Shown: positions 37,232 through 46,260, counted from the first letter of the stretch. The stretch is DNA of 64,000 nucleotides from Microbacteriaceae bacterium (GCA_027487865.1 JAIYCT010000003.1:186001-250000); one strand, 5' to 3'. Translations and numbers: made by a program. The notes: a model not told the origin generated them from the sequence alone.

Positions 37232-38143
37232 ATGGGTCAAGTACTTGGCGCAGGCCTACTCGCGCACGTGCCCACGATTATGCTCCCCGAGGCGGTTCGA
37301 AAAGACCTGAACGAGGGCAAGGAGCTAAGTCTGGTTCCGGGGCTAAAGCAGCTTCGTAAAGACGTCTTTGAGACTCTCGACTACGACACGGTGATTGTTC
37401 TGGATAGCCACTGGGCCACAACTGTCGAGTTCGTTGTCACCTCAGCCGCTGAGCGCTCAGGACTATTTACCTCCGAAGAGCTACCCAGAGGCATGACGCA
37501 GGTCCCCTACTCATTCAAGGGAGATCCGGAGCTGGCTCAGTTGATCGCCGGCAAGGCAGAGAAGAACGGAACCTGGATTACTCCAATTTCGGATCCGCAC
37601 CTTCCAATCTTCTACGCCACTATCAACCTCTGGCACTACCTTGGTCGCGGCCTAGATGACAAGCGCTGGATCAGTGTTTCGGTCTGCCAGACCGGAACCT
37701 CGGAAGACTTCCTTCGGGCCGGCCGCGCCATTGGTGAGGCTATTGCGGAGTCCGACCGAAAGGTCCTGATTCTTGCGTCAGGTGCGCTATCCCACACCTT
37801 CCACAAGCTGCGCGATTTGCGCAAGCACGAAGCCAGTGATCCAAAGCACATCTACACCCCAGAGGCTTATGCGTATGACCTGCAGGTGCTCGATTGGATG
37901 AAGGCTGGAAACCACGGCGCAATTTTGGATGACTTCGGTACCTTCAAGAAGTACAAGCCAGAGGCAGGCTTCTTCCACTACCTTGCAATGGCCGGAGCGC
38001 TAGGGGAAGAGGAGCTGACCGCCAAGGGTGTCATGTACAGCGAGTACGAAAACTCGATTGGCACGGGCCAGGTTCACGTCTGGTTCCCCCAGCCCGAAGC
38101 CGGTTTCCCAAGCGCTAAAAATTTGGTGCTATCTCGTGATTGA
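37232..38143 (+). CDS. hpaD: 3,4-dihydroxyphenylacetate 2,3-dioxygenase, LigB/HpaD type
   Basis: 303 residues. Class III extradiol dioxygenase. LLAHVPTIML, VIVLDSHW, TSEELP, YSFKGDPELAQLIAG, LASGALSHTF and SIGTGQVHVWFP match the E. coli HpaD pattern recalled from the family, including the His residues that bind Fe(II). ATG 37232 has AAGGA 6 nt upstream and gives MGQVLGAGLLAHVP; the upstream ATG at 37217 overlaps hpaE and has no clear ribosome binding site. The stop overlaps the next gene by 8 bp. Confidence 0.88.
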   Translation: MGQVLGAGLLAHVPTIMLPEAVRKDLNEGKELSLVPGLKQLRKDVFETLDYDTVIVLDSHWATTVEFVVTSAAERSGLFTSEELPRGMTQVPYSFKGDPELAQLIAGKAEKNGTWITPISDPHLPIFYATINLWHYLGRGLDDKRWISVSVCQTGTSEDFLRAGRAIGEAIAESDRKVLILASGALSHTFHKLRDLRKHEASDPKHIYTPEAYAYDLQVLDWMKAGNHGAILDDFGTFKKYKPEAGFFHYLAMAGALGEEELTAKGVMYSEYENSIGTGQVHVWFPQPEAGFPSAKNLVLSRD

Positions 38144-39014
38144 AACTAGAAGAATCCTGCTGGATGGCTTTCCCGTCGAAGTTCTGCGACAGGGTGAAGA
38201 ACTGATTGCGCCGGACGGTCGATCCGTCGCGATTGAGGACGCGATTCATCTCGCTCCCGCAGAGCCAACAAAAATCATTGCGGTGCATCTCAACTACGAT
38301 TCCCGAACCCAAGAGTTCATGACCAAGTTGCCTTCTGCTCCAACCTATTTCCACAAGCCAATCACCGCGCTGAACTCACACCAAGGTGCAGTAGTCCGCC
38401 CGGAGGGATGTAAGTGGTTGAACTACGAGGGTGAAATCGTGATTGTGATCGGAAAAACCTGTCGCAACATTTCACCAGCCGAAGCTGGCGAATACATCGC
38501 GGGCTACACCGTTGGCAATGACTATGGGCTGCACGACTTCCGCGACACGGATGCCGGCTCAATGCTCCGCGTCAAGGGCTCGGACACTTTGGCGCCGGTT
38601 GGCCCAGGCTTGGTTCGGGATTGGGACTTCCGCAATAAGTACATCCGAACCTATGTCAACGGTGTTCTGAAGCAGGACGACAACACCGACAACATGGAGT
38701 GGGATATGCACTACCTGGTTGCCGACATTGCCAGAACCATCACCTTGGTTCCAGGCGACATGCTTTTCAGCGGCACCCCCGCCAACTCCAGACCGGTTCA
38801 ACCGGGTGATGTTGTTGAGGTCGAAGTAGAGGGACTCGGCCGACTTACAAACCACATCGTTGTTGGTCCAACGCCAATCAGGACCGACGTCGGAGCGCAG
38901 CCCACCGAGAGCGAAGAGGTTATCTCCACAGCCATGGGTGGGGACTGGGAGTTCAGAGGAATTAGAACCCCTTCCAAAGACCTTTATCCATCGACCGTCG
39001 AGGAGAAAAAATGA
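38136..39014 (+). CDS. hpaG: Fumarylacetoacetate hydrolase family protein, HpaG-type
   Basis: 292 residues. The FAH fold metal-binding region is seen in NYEGEIVIVIGK, GYTVGNDYGLHDFRDTDAGS and KGSDTLAPVGP; VPGDMLFSGTPANSRPVQPGD resembles the HpaG isomerase/decarboxylase. Likely role: decarboxylation or isomerisation of the opened ring product in the homoprotocatechuate route. GTG 38136 overlaps the hpaD stop; the frame is open upstream but only as antiframe of hpaD. A C-terminal tail of about 45 residues extends past the usual end. It couples to the ferredoxin through ATGA. Confidence 0.83.
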   Translation: MIETRRILLDGFPVEVLRQGEELIAPDGRSVAIEDAIHLAPAEPTKIIAVHLNYDSRTQEFMTKLPSAPTYFHKPITALNSHQGAVVRPEGCKWLNYEGEIVIVIGKTCRNISPAEAGEYIAGYTVGNDYGLHDFRDTDAGSMLRVKGSDTLAPVGPGLVRDWDFRNKYIRTYVNGVLKQDDNTDNMEWDMHYLVADIARTITLVPGDMLFSGTPANSRPVQPGDVVEVEVEGLGRLTNHIVVGPTPIRTDVGAQPTESEEVISTAMGGDWEFRGIRTPSKDLYPSTVEEKK

Positions 39015-39202
39015 TCAAAATCAACGTGGACATGAATAAGTGCCAGCACTATGGACAGTGTGTTTTTGAGGCACCGAACATTTTCAAGCTGAACGAAGAC
39101 GACAAGCTTGAGTACGTTGCAACGGCAGACGATTCTGAGTTGGGAAACATCGAAGCAGCAATTGATGTTTGCCCAATGCAGGCGATCTTCATCGTCGATT
39201 AG
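39011..39202 (+). CDS. [3Fe-4S]-type ferredoxin, P450 partner
   Basis: 63 residues. Spacing C-x5-C (KCQHYGQC) plus a distant CP (VCPMQ) gives the three-Cys pattern of 3Fe-4S ferredoxins that serve actinobacterial P450s, with His in the place of the missing cluster ligand. It begins in a 4-nt overlap with the previous gene and is followed by its reductase after 9 bp. Confidence 0.9.
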   Translation: MIKINVDMNKCQHYGQCVFEAPNIFKLNEDDKLEYVATADDSELGNIEAAIDVCPMQAIFIVD

Positions 39203-39211
39203 TTCACGACC

Positions 39212-40402
39212 GTGTCCGAAGGAGTAGTCGTCGTTGGTGCCTCTATGGGTGGCCTGCGATTGGCAGAAAGCCTGCGGCGATTCGGATATACGGGACCAGT
39301 AAGAATCTTCGGCAACGAGGGCCATCCACCATATAACAGACCTCCGCTTTCCAAAGATCTGCTCTCAGCCGCGGAGATTGACTTTGCTGAGGTGGCATTT
39401 CCGCAACGTTCAGCTACCGCTGATGTTGAGTGGAACCTATCTGCTGAGGTAGTTGCGGCTGACCTAACCAGCCAACACATCACCATCAGCGGGGGAAAGC
39501 AAGTTTCCTTCGAACACCTCATTATTGCGACCGGGCTAAGGTCTAAACGACTGGGATTTGAATCCTTCCCAGGCGATCGTCATGCATTGCGCAGCTTCGA
39601 GGATGCCAAGGCATTGCGCTCAAAGCTTGGAGTTGGAAGAAAGATTGTGATTATCGGGTCTGGCTTTATTGCCTGTGAGGTGGCTGCTACCGCAACCAAG
39701 TTAGGCTGCGAAGTCCACATAGTTTCGCCTTCAAAATCCCCAATGGATCGAGCACTCGGAGAAAAGCTTTCAGCAGTCGTCAAACTCAGGCTAGAAGCAC
39801 AAGGGATTACTTTCCACATGCAGGCAACCGTTATAGAACTAATTGGCTCAAATCGGCTTGAAGCTGTGGCCTTGAGTGATGGCAGCACTGTCCGCTGCGA
39901 CACCTTGGTCGAAGCAATTGGCTCAGAGGCAAACTGCGAGTGGCTGGCCGGCAACGACCTTGACATAACAGATGGCCTGCTTTGCGACGGGTCCCTGCGA
40001 GCAGTTCGGGCCTCCGGCGGATCATGGCCAAATGTTTTTGGCGTTGGGGATGTGGCTAGATTTCCAAATCCGATCTTTGACGCAACTCCGCGCCGCATTG
40101 AGCACTGGAATATCCCAACCGAGTCAGCCAAATTTGTTGGACAGCAAATTGCCGCTAGCTATAACTCGATCGAAGCGACTGTCGAAGTCTTCCGACCACT
40201 GCCCTCTTTTTGGAGCGATCAGTTTGACATGCACATTTTCGGACTGGGCATGTCATACCTTGCCGACGCATCTAAGTTGGTGCACGGAGACATTTCAGGG
40301 GACTGCGTTTTTGAATTCACCCGAGAAGGTGTTTTAGTTGGAGTTGTCGGTATTGGACATCGATCCGTGGTCCAAAATTACAGATCAGCACTGGAAAGGT
40401 AG
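39212..40402 (+). CDS. FAD-dependent ferredoxin reductase
   Basis: 396 residues. N-terminal FAD motif VVVVGASMGGLRLAESLR, a second nucleotide-binding motif IVIIGSGFIACEVA for NAD(P)H, and VFGVGDVARF for the FAD ribityl contact. It belongs to the putidaredoxin reductase/BphA4-like group that passes electrons to small ferredoxins. With the ferredoxin and the P450 at 33130 it forms a full three-part monooxygenase. GTG start. Confidence 0.9.
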   Translation: MSEGVVVVGASMGGLRLAESLRRFGYTGPVRIFGNEGHPPYNRPPLSKDLLSAAEIDFAEVAFPQRSATADVEWNLSAEVVAADLTSQHITISGGKQVSFEHLIIATGLRSKRLGFESFPGDRHALRSFEDAKALRSKLGVGRKIVIIGSGFIACEVAATATKLGCEVHIVSPSKSPMDRALGEKLSAVVKLRLEAQGITFHMQATVIELIGSNRLEAVALSDGSTVRCDTLVEAIGSEANCEWLAGNDLDITDGLLCDGSLRAVRASGGSWPNVFGVGDVARFPNPIFDATPRRIEHWNIPTESAKFVGQQIAASYNSIEATVEVFRPLPSFWSDQFDMHIFGLGMSYLADASKLVHGDISGDCVFEFTREGVLVGVVGIGHRSVVQNYRSALER

Positions 40403-40408
40403 AGCCAC

Positions 40409-40675
40409 ATGAGCAACTCATTTTTTGATCTAGACATTTCTTTTGAGGACGACCCAGCACCGGACCTGTCGAAGATTCCGGTCGCAAAGCTGCGAGCTGC
40501 AATCGAAGAGTTGCCGGAAGCTCTCAAGGTTGTGGCGCAGGGAATCTTGCTCGAGAAGCGCACCATGTCAGATGTCTCCCAAGCGCTTGGCATTCGTCAG
40601 GGTGAACTGGTGACCCGGCTACACAGGGCACAGCTTGCCATCGGCATGGCACTGATGAATTCGCCGAGAGGATAA
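40409..40675 (+). CDS. Small stand-alone sigma region 4-like HTH protein
   Basis: 88 residues. The C-terminal 55 residues (ELPEALKVVAQGILLEKRTM, then SDVSQALGIRQGELVTRLHRAQ) have the layout of sigma-70 region 4. There is no region 2, and the first 25 residues are acidic. It is embedded between the reductase and an aldehyde dehydrogenase with gaps of 6 and 4 bp, so it is co-expressed with catabolic enzymes. It may be a DNA-binding or polymerase-binding regulator of the operon; the function is not known. Confidence 0.7.
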   Translation: MSNSFFDLDISFEDDPAPDLSKIPVAKLRAAIEELPEALKVVAQGILLEKRTMSDVSQALGIRQGELVTRLHRAQLAIGMALMNSPRG

Positions 40676-40679
40676 GTTA

Positions 40680-42107
40680 GTGACCATTCTGCAGAACTTC
40701 GTGGATGGCGAATATGTGCAGTCACACGCGGCTGAGGCTTTGGACGTCGTTGAACCGGCAACCGGCATTACATATGCCCAAGCTCCAATTTCTACCGCTG
40801 CCGAAGTACATGCGGCCTTTAAGAGCGCAGCGCGCGCCTTTGAGGTCTGGGGACAATCCACTCCAGGTGAGCGTCAGCTTGCACTGCTAAAAATCGCAGA
40901 TGCCATTGAGGCTAGATCGGAAGAGATTGTTTCGGTTGAGTCGCGCGACACCGGAAAGCCTCTTGCGGCAGTCAGGGGCGAAACCCGTGCAATTCTGAAT
41001 CAGATCAGATTCTTCGCTGGAGCAGCCAGGAGCCTAGAGGGCAGAGCTGCCGGTGAGTATCTTCGGAATCACACCTCTTTTATTCGCAGGGAGCCAATTG
41101 GCGTAATCGGCCAAATCGCGCCTTGGAACTACCCGCTGGTAATGGCAACCTGGAAGTTCGCACCGGCACTCGCGGCTGGAAACACGGTTGTTCTCAAGCC
41201 CAGCGATACCACCCCCGCCGTGACATTGCTACTTGCAGAAATCGCCGCTGAGTTTCTGCCGACCGGCACTTTCAATGTTGTTTTGGGAGACCGCTCCACT
41301 GGCCAAGCCTTGGTGGAGGATGCCATCCCACAGATGATTGCTATTACTGGTTCGGTCGGTGCGGGAATGCAGGTTGCCAAGACCGCTGCCTTGGACCTCA
41401 AGCGAGTTCACTTGGAACTCGGCGGTAAAGCCCCGGTAGTCATTTTTGAAGATGCCGACTTGGAGAAAGCGGCAAACTCTCTGGTTGAAGCCGCTTTCTA
41501 CAACGGTGGGCAAGACTGCACAGCGGCAACACGGTTCTTGGTGCATGAGTCGGTGGTTGCAGATTTCACTGAGTTGTTTAAGTTGGCCATCAAGAAATCC
41601 GCCAAGGTCGGAACACCTGAGCAAGACGGCATTCTTTTCGGTGCGATCAACAACGCGGCCCAACTCGAAAGAGTCAGAGGTTTTGTCAACCGGCTCCCCG
41701 ATCATGCTCGCTTGGAACTTGGCGGAGACGATCCAATTCGAAATGGCGGTTACTTCCACTCCGCCACCCTGCTCACCGGCCTGCGACAGACCGACGAACA
41801 TATTCAAGATGAAATCTTTGGCCCAGTCGTTACCGTGCAGTCCTTCAAGGATGAGGCTCAAGCCCTGACCTTTGCCAATGATGTGAAGTACGGATTGGCC
41901 GCTTCGGTTTGGACCAAGGATCACGCTAGGGCGATGAGAATGTCAAAGCACTTGAGTTTTGGAGCGGTTTGGATCAACACCCATGGACCGCTGACCCCGG
42001 AGATGCCGCACGGTGGCTATCGTCACTCCGGCTACGGCAAGGACCTGTCAATTTACGGCTTTGAGGATTACACCCGAATCAAGCACGTCATGTCCGCTAT
42101 AGATTGA
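40680..42107 (+). CDS. Aldehyde dehydrogenase, aminobutyraldehyde/betaine-aldehyde type
   Basis: 475 residues. Complete aldehyde dehydrogenase core: APWNYPLVMATWKFAPALAA, ELGGKAPVVIFEDAD, catalytic Cys in GGQDCTAATR, and EIFGPVV. The C-terminal YRHSGYGKDLSIYGFEDYTR followed by IKHVM is typical of gamma-aminobutyraldehyde dehydrogenases. It may oxidise the aldehyde left after amine removal. GTG start. It converges with the decarboxylase gene (11-bp overlap). Confidence 0.85.
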   Translation: MTILQNFVDGEYVQSHAAEALDVVEPATGITYAQAPISTAAEVHAAFKSAARAFEVWGQSTPGERQLALLKIADAIEARSEEIVSVESRDTGKPLAAVRGETRAILNQIRFFAGAARSLEGRAAGEYLRNHTSFIRREPIGVIGQIAPWNYPLVMATWKFAPALAAGNTVVLKPSDTTPAVTLLLAEIAAEFLPTGTFNVVLGDRSTGQALVEDAIPQMIAITGSVGAGMQVAKTAALDLKRVHLELGGKAPVVIFEDADLEKAANSLVEAAFYNGGQDCTAATRFLVHESVVADFTELFKLAIKKSAKVGTPEQDGILFGAINNAAQLERVRGFVNRLPDHARLELGGDDPIRNGGYFHSATLLTGLRQTDEHIQDEIFGPVVTVQSFKDEAQALTFANDVKYGLAASVWTKDHARAMRMSKHLSFGAVWINTHGPLTPEMPHGGYRHSGYGKDLSIYGFEDYTRIKHVMSAID

Positions 42108-43503
42108 TGCTCTTCGCAACCTCTTCAAGCACTTCGAATAAATCGTCGACATCTTCACGTGTGGTGCGGAAGTTTGTGAAGCAGGGTCTCAACCAGGTTT
42201 CGCCATCGATTTGCGCCTCCGACAGGAAGAAGCGCCCGTCTTGAACTACGGCTTCGGTGAGCAACTGATTCAGTTTTGAAGTTTTTGCTGAATCTGCATG
42301 CTGTAGTTGGATTGGCACCACCGAGAGCTGTGGTCGGTTATCCAGCACTCTAAAGTTTCCCCTGCTGGATGCAATCGAGTAGCAGTACTGAGCTAGATCA
42401 AGGTTGCTCTCCAGTGCAGCCCTGAAGCCTTCTGCCCCAAAGGCGGCAAGCGCCATCCAAAGTTTTAGTGCACGCAAGGGTCGTGAATACTCCAGGGTGA
42501 GATCGACAGGATTTGCGGCCTGGGTGTCGTGCGGCATGTATGCCTCATCGTGACCAAACGTGCTCTGCAGGACTGAGAGGTCTTGTACTAAAAGCACGCT
42601 GCAAGCCTTGGGCACAAACATCCACTTGTGGGCATCGATGGTTACCGAGTGCGCTCGGTCGATTCCGGCAAACAGCGCTGCTCCGGTCAGGGTTCCAGCT
42701 GCCGGTGCACCATAGGCACCGTCCACGTGCAGCCAAACTCCAAACTCGTCTGCCAAGTCTGCAATCTGACTCATTGGATCGACCGCACCAGTCAACGTGG
42801 TGCCGGCGGTGGCGATGATTGCCATTGGCGTGAAGCCGTCTGCTAAGTCTTGCTGGATTTGAGCCCGCAGTAAGTCAGTTCTCATCCTTCTGTTGCCATC
42901 GACTCCAATGGCTCGCATCGAGTTTGAGCCAAGCCCTAAAAGCTCAACAGCCCTAGTGTTGGAGTAGTGGGACTCCACCGAGCAATACACAGTCAACTTC
43001 TTGGAGTTACCTAGCTTGCGGGCATCGGGATCAACTCGCTGTCTAGCGGCCGCAAGTGCGGTCAGGTTGCTAACGGTTCCGCCGCTGGTAAAGAGCCCTT
43101 CGGCGTTATGAAAACCAACGAATTGCCCCAGCCAGCGAGCGGTTTGCTGCTCTAGCAGCGAGGCTGCCTTGGAGTCGATGGCAAGGTTGAAGTCATAGGA
43201 AGCTGCCAGAAAATCGGCCACCGCTCCAATCTCCAAGCCCGAAGAGCCGATGTAGGCAAGGAAGCGCGGCCGGGACTGGGCAAGGGACTGGTCGAGAACC
43301 TTGGAGGCGACCTCCAGAGTGATTCTGTCTCCCCAACCGGTTTCGGGAAGCTGGGTGGATAACACCGATTTGGTTTCGGCTGTCAGTTCTGGCTCAGTTG
43401 GCCTAGGGTGATCAATTTCGGACCAGGTTTGGCTGATTCTGCGCTTGACATCATCTAGCAGTAACTCTCGAGCCCCATTGTTCAAGCGTTCTTCGAATCG
43501 CAT
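42097..43503 (-). CDS. PLP-dependent group II amino acid decarboxylase
   Basis: 468 residues. HVDGAYG holds the Asp that contacts the pyridine ring and SVTIDAHKWMFVP the Schiff-base Lys; LFTSGGTVSNLTAL binds phosphate. Family members include aromatic-L-amino-acid (tyrosine, DOPA), 2,4-diaminobutyrate and glutamate decarboxylases; the sequence alone does not separate them here. Together with the HpaD-type route, an aromatic amino acid is plausible (inference). ATG 43503 lies 7 nt after TAGACT (43516-43511, minus strand), a leaderless layout. Confidence 0.82.
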   Translation of the reverse strand: MRFEERLNNGARELLLDDVKRRISQTWSEIDHPRPTEPELTAETKSVLSTQLPETGWGDRITLEVASKVLDQSLAQSRPRFLAYIGSSGLEIGAVADFLAASYDFNLAIDSKAASLLEQQTARWLGQFVGFHNAEGLFTSGGTVSNLTALAAARQRVDPDARKLGNSKKLTVYCSVESHYSNTRAVELLGLGSNSMRAIGVDGNRRMRTDLLRAQIQQDLADGFTPMAIIATAGTTLTGAVDPMSQIADLADEFGVWLHVDGAYGAPAAGTLTGAALFAGIDRAHSVTIDAHKWMFVPKACSVLLVQDLSVLQSTFGHDEAYMPHDTQAANPVDLTLEYSRPLRALKLWMALAAFGAEGFRAALESNLDLAQYCYSIASSRGNFRVLDNRPQLSVVPIQLQHADSAKTSKLNQLLTEAVVQDGRFFLSEAQIDGETWLRPCFTNFRTTREDVDDLFEVLEEVAKSINL

Positions 43504-43571
43504 ATTTGGAAGTCTATGTGAAGCCGACCAAACACCGACCTATTCGACTCGGTGCCAAGCACGAGAAGCTG

Positions 43572-44837
43572 TCAGAAGTTCTCGGCGGTGCGAGGAAGGC
43601 TAATAGTAACGCGTGCTCCACCAAGGTCAGATGCCCCAAGTGCGACACTTCCGCGGTGGTTTTCTACCACCTCGTAAATCATCGATAGCCCCAAGCCAGT
43701 GCTACCGGTCTTCTGGCTATCTCCCTTTCGAAAGCGAACCGGCTTGGCATCGTCGCCGAGGATTCCCTCTGGGAAACCCGAGCCACCATCTTCAAAGGAC
43801 AACTGGACAGTTGCTGCTTCCTGATACAGGCGAACCGAAACTTTTGAGCCAGTTGGGACATGGGCCTGAATGTTCCCGATCAGATTCGAAATCAGTCGCT
43901 CGATTTGCTCGGGGTTGCCCTGAATTAAAACCGACTCTGGAATGTCAATCTCCAGGACGTGACCAGAATCCAGGTTGGCTAGGTCCTCTAGCGCTTCTTT
44001 GACCAAAACTGCTAGATCGATTGGGGTATCGAGCCTTGCCTCGCTACCCCTGATCTCCGCTAGCTGCAGCAGGTCGTCGATGATCCTCTGCATTCTTATC
44101 GACTGCTTGAGGGCTTTTTCTGCGCTCAGTCTTACGTCCTCAGAGACATTAGGCTGAGACAGAATGTCTAGGTAACCGCGAACCACTGTCAAAGGGGTTT
44201 TGAGCTCGTGGGAGGCATCGGAGAGGAACTTCTGTAGCGCCTTCTCGTTGCCATCGAGCGATTGAATCATTTTGGATAGCGAGTCGGTAAGGGTGTGGAC
44301 CTCCCAACTGCCCTGCGGATCCTTTAGCTTTCGCTCACCACCGAGTGCGATTGTCTTTGCCTGACGAATGATTTGGTTCAGCGATGAGATGTCCCGCTTG
44401 AGGATCAGGTGGGTAACCAAGGTCGCAAGCAGGATTACGAGCAGAGTAATAAGGGCCAGTGGGGCGATTGTGGCTTGGGCTCCGGCGTAGGCGGCGTCGG
44501 TGGAGACTGCCAGAGTGATTGATTCGCTTTCTGCAAGAACCAGCTCTTGGGTCACCTGATTACCAGCACCTATTAGGCCGGCATTCTCCTGGAGGTAGGT
44601 CTCAATGCCAAACCCATCTGTGTAGAGCGCAGTCAGTTCGCGAGTTGAGCCCTCAAAGAGCGCAGTGGAGACCGGGTCTTCGGAATCCAAAATCAATTGA
44701 GCAAGTTGGTCAAGACTCTGCTCGCTCTGCCTGATGTTTTGATCCAGGCTCATTAGTACCGAAACGCTGGAGACTGAAACTGAAGCTAGTCCGATCAGGA
44801 TTCCAACCGAAGCCGTGACCTTGGTTTGTAGTTTCAC
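43572..44837 (-). CDS. Sensor histidine kinase
   Basis: 421 residues. Two membrane helices (about 10-32 and 125-150) flank a periplasmic domain of about 90 residues. The phospho-acceptor is in SDASHELKTPLT, followed by an ATPase domain with N-box NLIGNIQAH (a His-Ala core variant), FEDGGSGFP and STGLGLSMIYEVV. Overlaps the response regulator by 4 nt in the order regulator then kinase. The signal is unknown. Confidence 0.92.
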   Translation of the reverse strand: MKLQTKVTASVGILIGLASVSVSSVSVLMSLDQNIRQSEQSLDQLAQLILDSEDPVSTALFEGSTRELTALYTDGFGIETYLQENAGLIGAGNQVTQELVLAESESITLAVSTDAAYAGAQATIAPLALITLLVILLATLVTHLILKRDISSLNQIIRQAKTIALGGERKLKDPQGSWEVHTLTDSLSKMIQSLDGNEKALQKFLSDASHELKTPLTVVRGYLDILSQPNVSEDVRLSAEKALKQSIRMQRIIDDLLQLAEIRGSEARLDTPIDLAVLVKEALEDLANLDSGHVLEIDIPESVLIQGNPEQIERLISNLIGNIQAHVPTGSKVSVRLYQEAATVQLSFEDGGSGFPEGILGDDAKPVRFRKGDSQKTGSTGLGLSMIYEVVENHRGSVALGASDLGGARVTISLPRTAENF

Positions 44838-45517
44838 TTTGCATCTTCAATCTTGAAGCCAAAGCCTCGAACGGTCTTGATGCCTTGGAATGATTCGGTG
44901 TGCAGCTTTTTTCTCAGGTATGAGATGTAGGTGTCGACCACATTGGTTTGATCCGCAAATCCCATGCTCCAGATATCCTCCAGCAACTGCTGCTTTGAAA
45001 GCACATGTCCCTTGGATTCCATAAGGGCGACTAGGAGTTTGAATTCGGTTGGAGAGAGAGTGACTTCTTTGCCATCGAGCTTCACAACAAACTCGTTGAC
45101 CTCAACCTCAATTGGACCAACAGTTAGAGTTTTGCCCTCTGGCTTGTGCCCACTTGCCCGGCGCAGGATGGCTGCGACCCTGAGGGCTAATTCCTCAATA
45201 CCAAATGGCTTGGCTATGAAGTCATCTGCACCCAAGCGAAACCCGGTGCTTAGGTGAGGGCGGTCTTTGCTCGCGGTTAGCAATACAAAGGGAGTGCTGT
45301 CGCCTTTGAGGCGCAAGCTCTCAAGTAGTTGAAAGCCATCGAGTTTTGGCATGTTGATATCCGAAACAATTAGGTCCACCGAATTGGAGCGAAGCAGATT
45401 TATGGCTTCCAGGCCATCACTTGCGGAAAGCGTTCGGTAGCCGGCCAGCGATAGGGCATCACCGATCATCTCCCGAACCGGAGCTTCGTCATCTACAACA
45501 AGAATCAAACTGGACAC
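44834..45517 (-). CDS. OmpR/PhoB-family response regulator
   Basis: 227 residues. Receiver domain with acidic pocket VVDDE, phospho-Asp in IVSDINMPKLDG and LTASKDR, then a winged-helix output domain (LSPTEFKLLVALMESKGHVL, TYISYLRKKL, IKTVRGFGFKI). GTG 45517 lies 6 nt after TAACAT (45529-45524, minus strand). It diverges from the small secreted protein, a likely target. Confidence 0.93.
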   Translation of the reverse strand: MSSLILVVDDEAPVREMIGDALSLAGYRTLSASDGLEAINLLRSNSVDLIVSDINMPKLDGFQLLESLRLKGDSTPFVLLTASKDRPHLSTGFRLGADDFIAKPFGIEELALRVAAILRRASGHKPEGKTLTVGPIEVEVNEFVVKLDGKEVTLSPTEFKLLVALMESKGHVLSKQQLLEDIWSMGFADQTNVVDTYISYLRKKLHTESFQGIKTVRGFGFKIEDAK

Positions 45518-45639
45518 AGCTTCATGTTAGAGCGGCTTTGGACTCGGTTGGAATTCCACTAGCAACCCAAGTGAATCTCACATGAAGTTCACACAATCGC
45601 TATCGAGACTTATCTCACTGGCTTAGAGAGAGATAGCAA

Positions 45640-46203
45640 ATGAAAGCAACAAACGCCAAGCAGGTCATAGTTCTTCTGACCGCTTTGACCCTCGGATTCG
45701 TTGGAGCACCAGCTCAGGCTGCTGAACCAACCGTCACCGAAGCTGCTGGAGGCGCCGCAGCTGGCAACTCCTCCAGTAGCAGCAGCACCGTCGCACCTCG
45801 CGACGCCGCAGCTATTGCCGCATTCAGAGCCTCGATGGTTGACTTTAGGGCCGCCATGGTTACCTACCGCTCGTCGATGGAAAACTTCAAGGTCCAGATC
45901 GAGGCTTATAAGCTCGCAATGGAAGAGATCAAGCCTGCACTTGTGGCATACAACACCGCAAGGAAAACCATCGGACAGACCTTTGCCGCTTCGATGACCG
46001 TCTCTGCCACCGCCTACAAGGCTGTGCGCAGTAACCCAAGTGCCAGCCCTGAGGCCAAGCTTGCGGCAAAAACCACCTTTGAGGCAGCCAAGACTGCAGC
46101 TGTTACTGCCCGCCAGGCAGCAATCACTGCCCTCGGTGCCGCCCCTGTAAAGCCAGCGAAGCCGGAGAAACCAACTATGCCAGTCAGGCCGGTTCGCCCA
46201 TAA
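45640..46203 (+). CDS. Small secreted protein with helical core and Pro-rich tail
   Basis: 187 residues. A Sec signal peptide (MKATNAKQVIVLLTALTLGF, cleavage after APAQAA), a Gly/Ser linker with a run of six Ser, a long Ala-rich amphipathic helical part (about 55-160) and a KPAKPEKPTMPVRPVRP tail. No known domain is recognised. GAGAGAGATAG precedes the ATG. The large antisense frame here (45610-46278) is rejected. Divergent placement from the two-component genes suggests that it is their target or sensor accessory. Confidence 0.75.
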   Translation: MKATNAKQVIVLLTALTLGFVGAPAQAAEPTVTEAAGGAAAGNSSSSSSTVAPRDAAAIAAFRASMVDFRAAMVTYRSSMENFKVQIEAYKLAMEEIKPALVAYNTARKTIGQTFAASMTVSATAYKAVRSNPSASPEAKLAAKTTFEAAKTAAVTARQAAITALGAAPVKPAKPEKPTMPVRPVRP

Positions 46204-46225
46204 CCCTTCCTCCTTTTGGGTTAGG

Positions 46226-46260
46226 AAAGATCCCCCGTGTGATGCGGGGGATCTTTTTTT
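46226..46260 (+). terminator. Intrinsic terminator after the small secreted protein
   Basis: 12-bp stem AAAGATCCCCCG (46226-46237) with CGGGGGATCTTT (46245-46256), loop TGTGATG, then further Ts to 46260. Confidence 0.93.

Noticed and set aside
41229-41924. 231-codon open frame antisense to the second aldehyde dehydrogenase
   Set aside because: Shadow of a well-supported gene with strong family motifs; no domain is visible in the antisense product.
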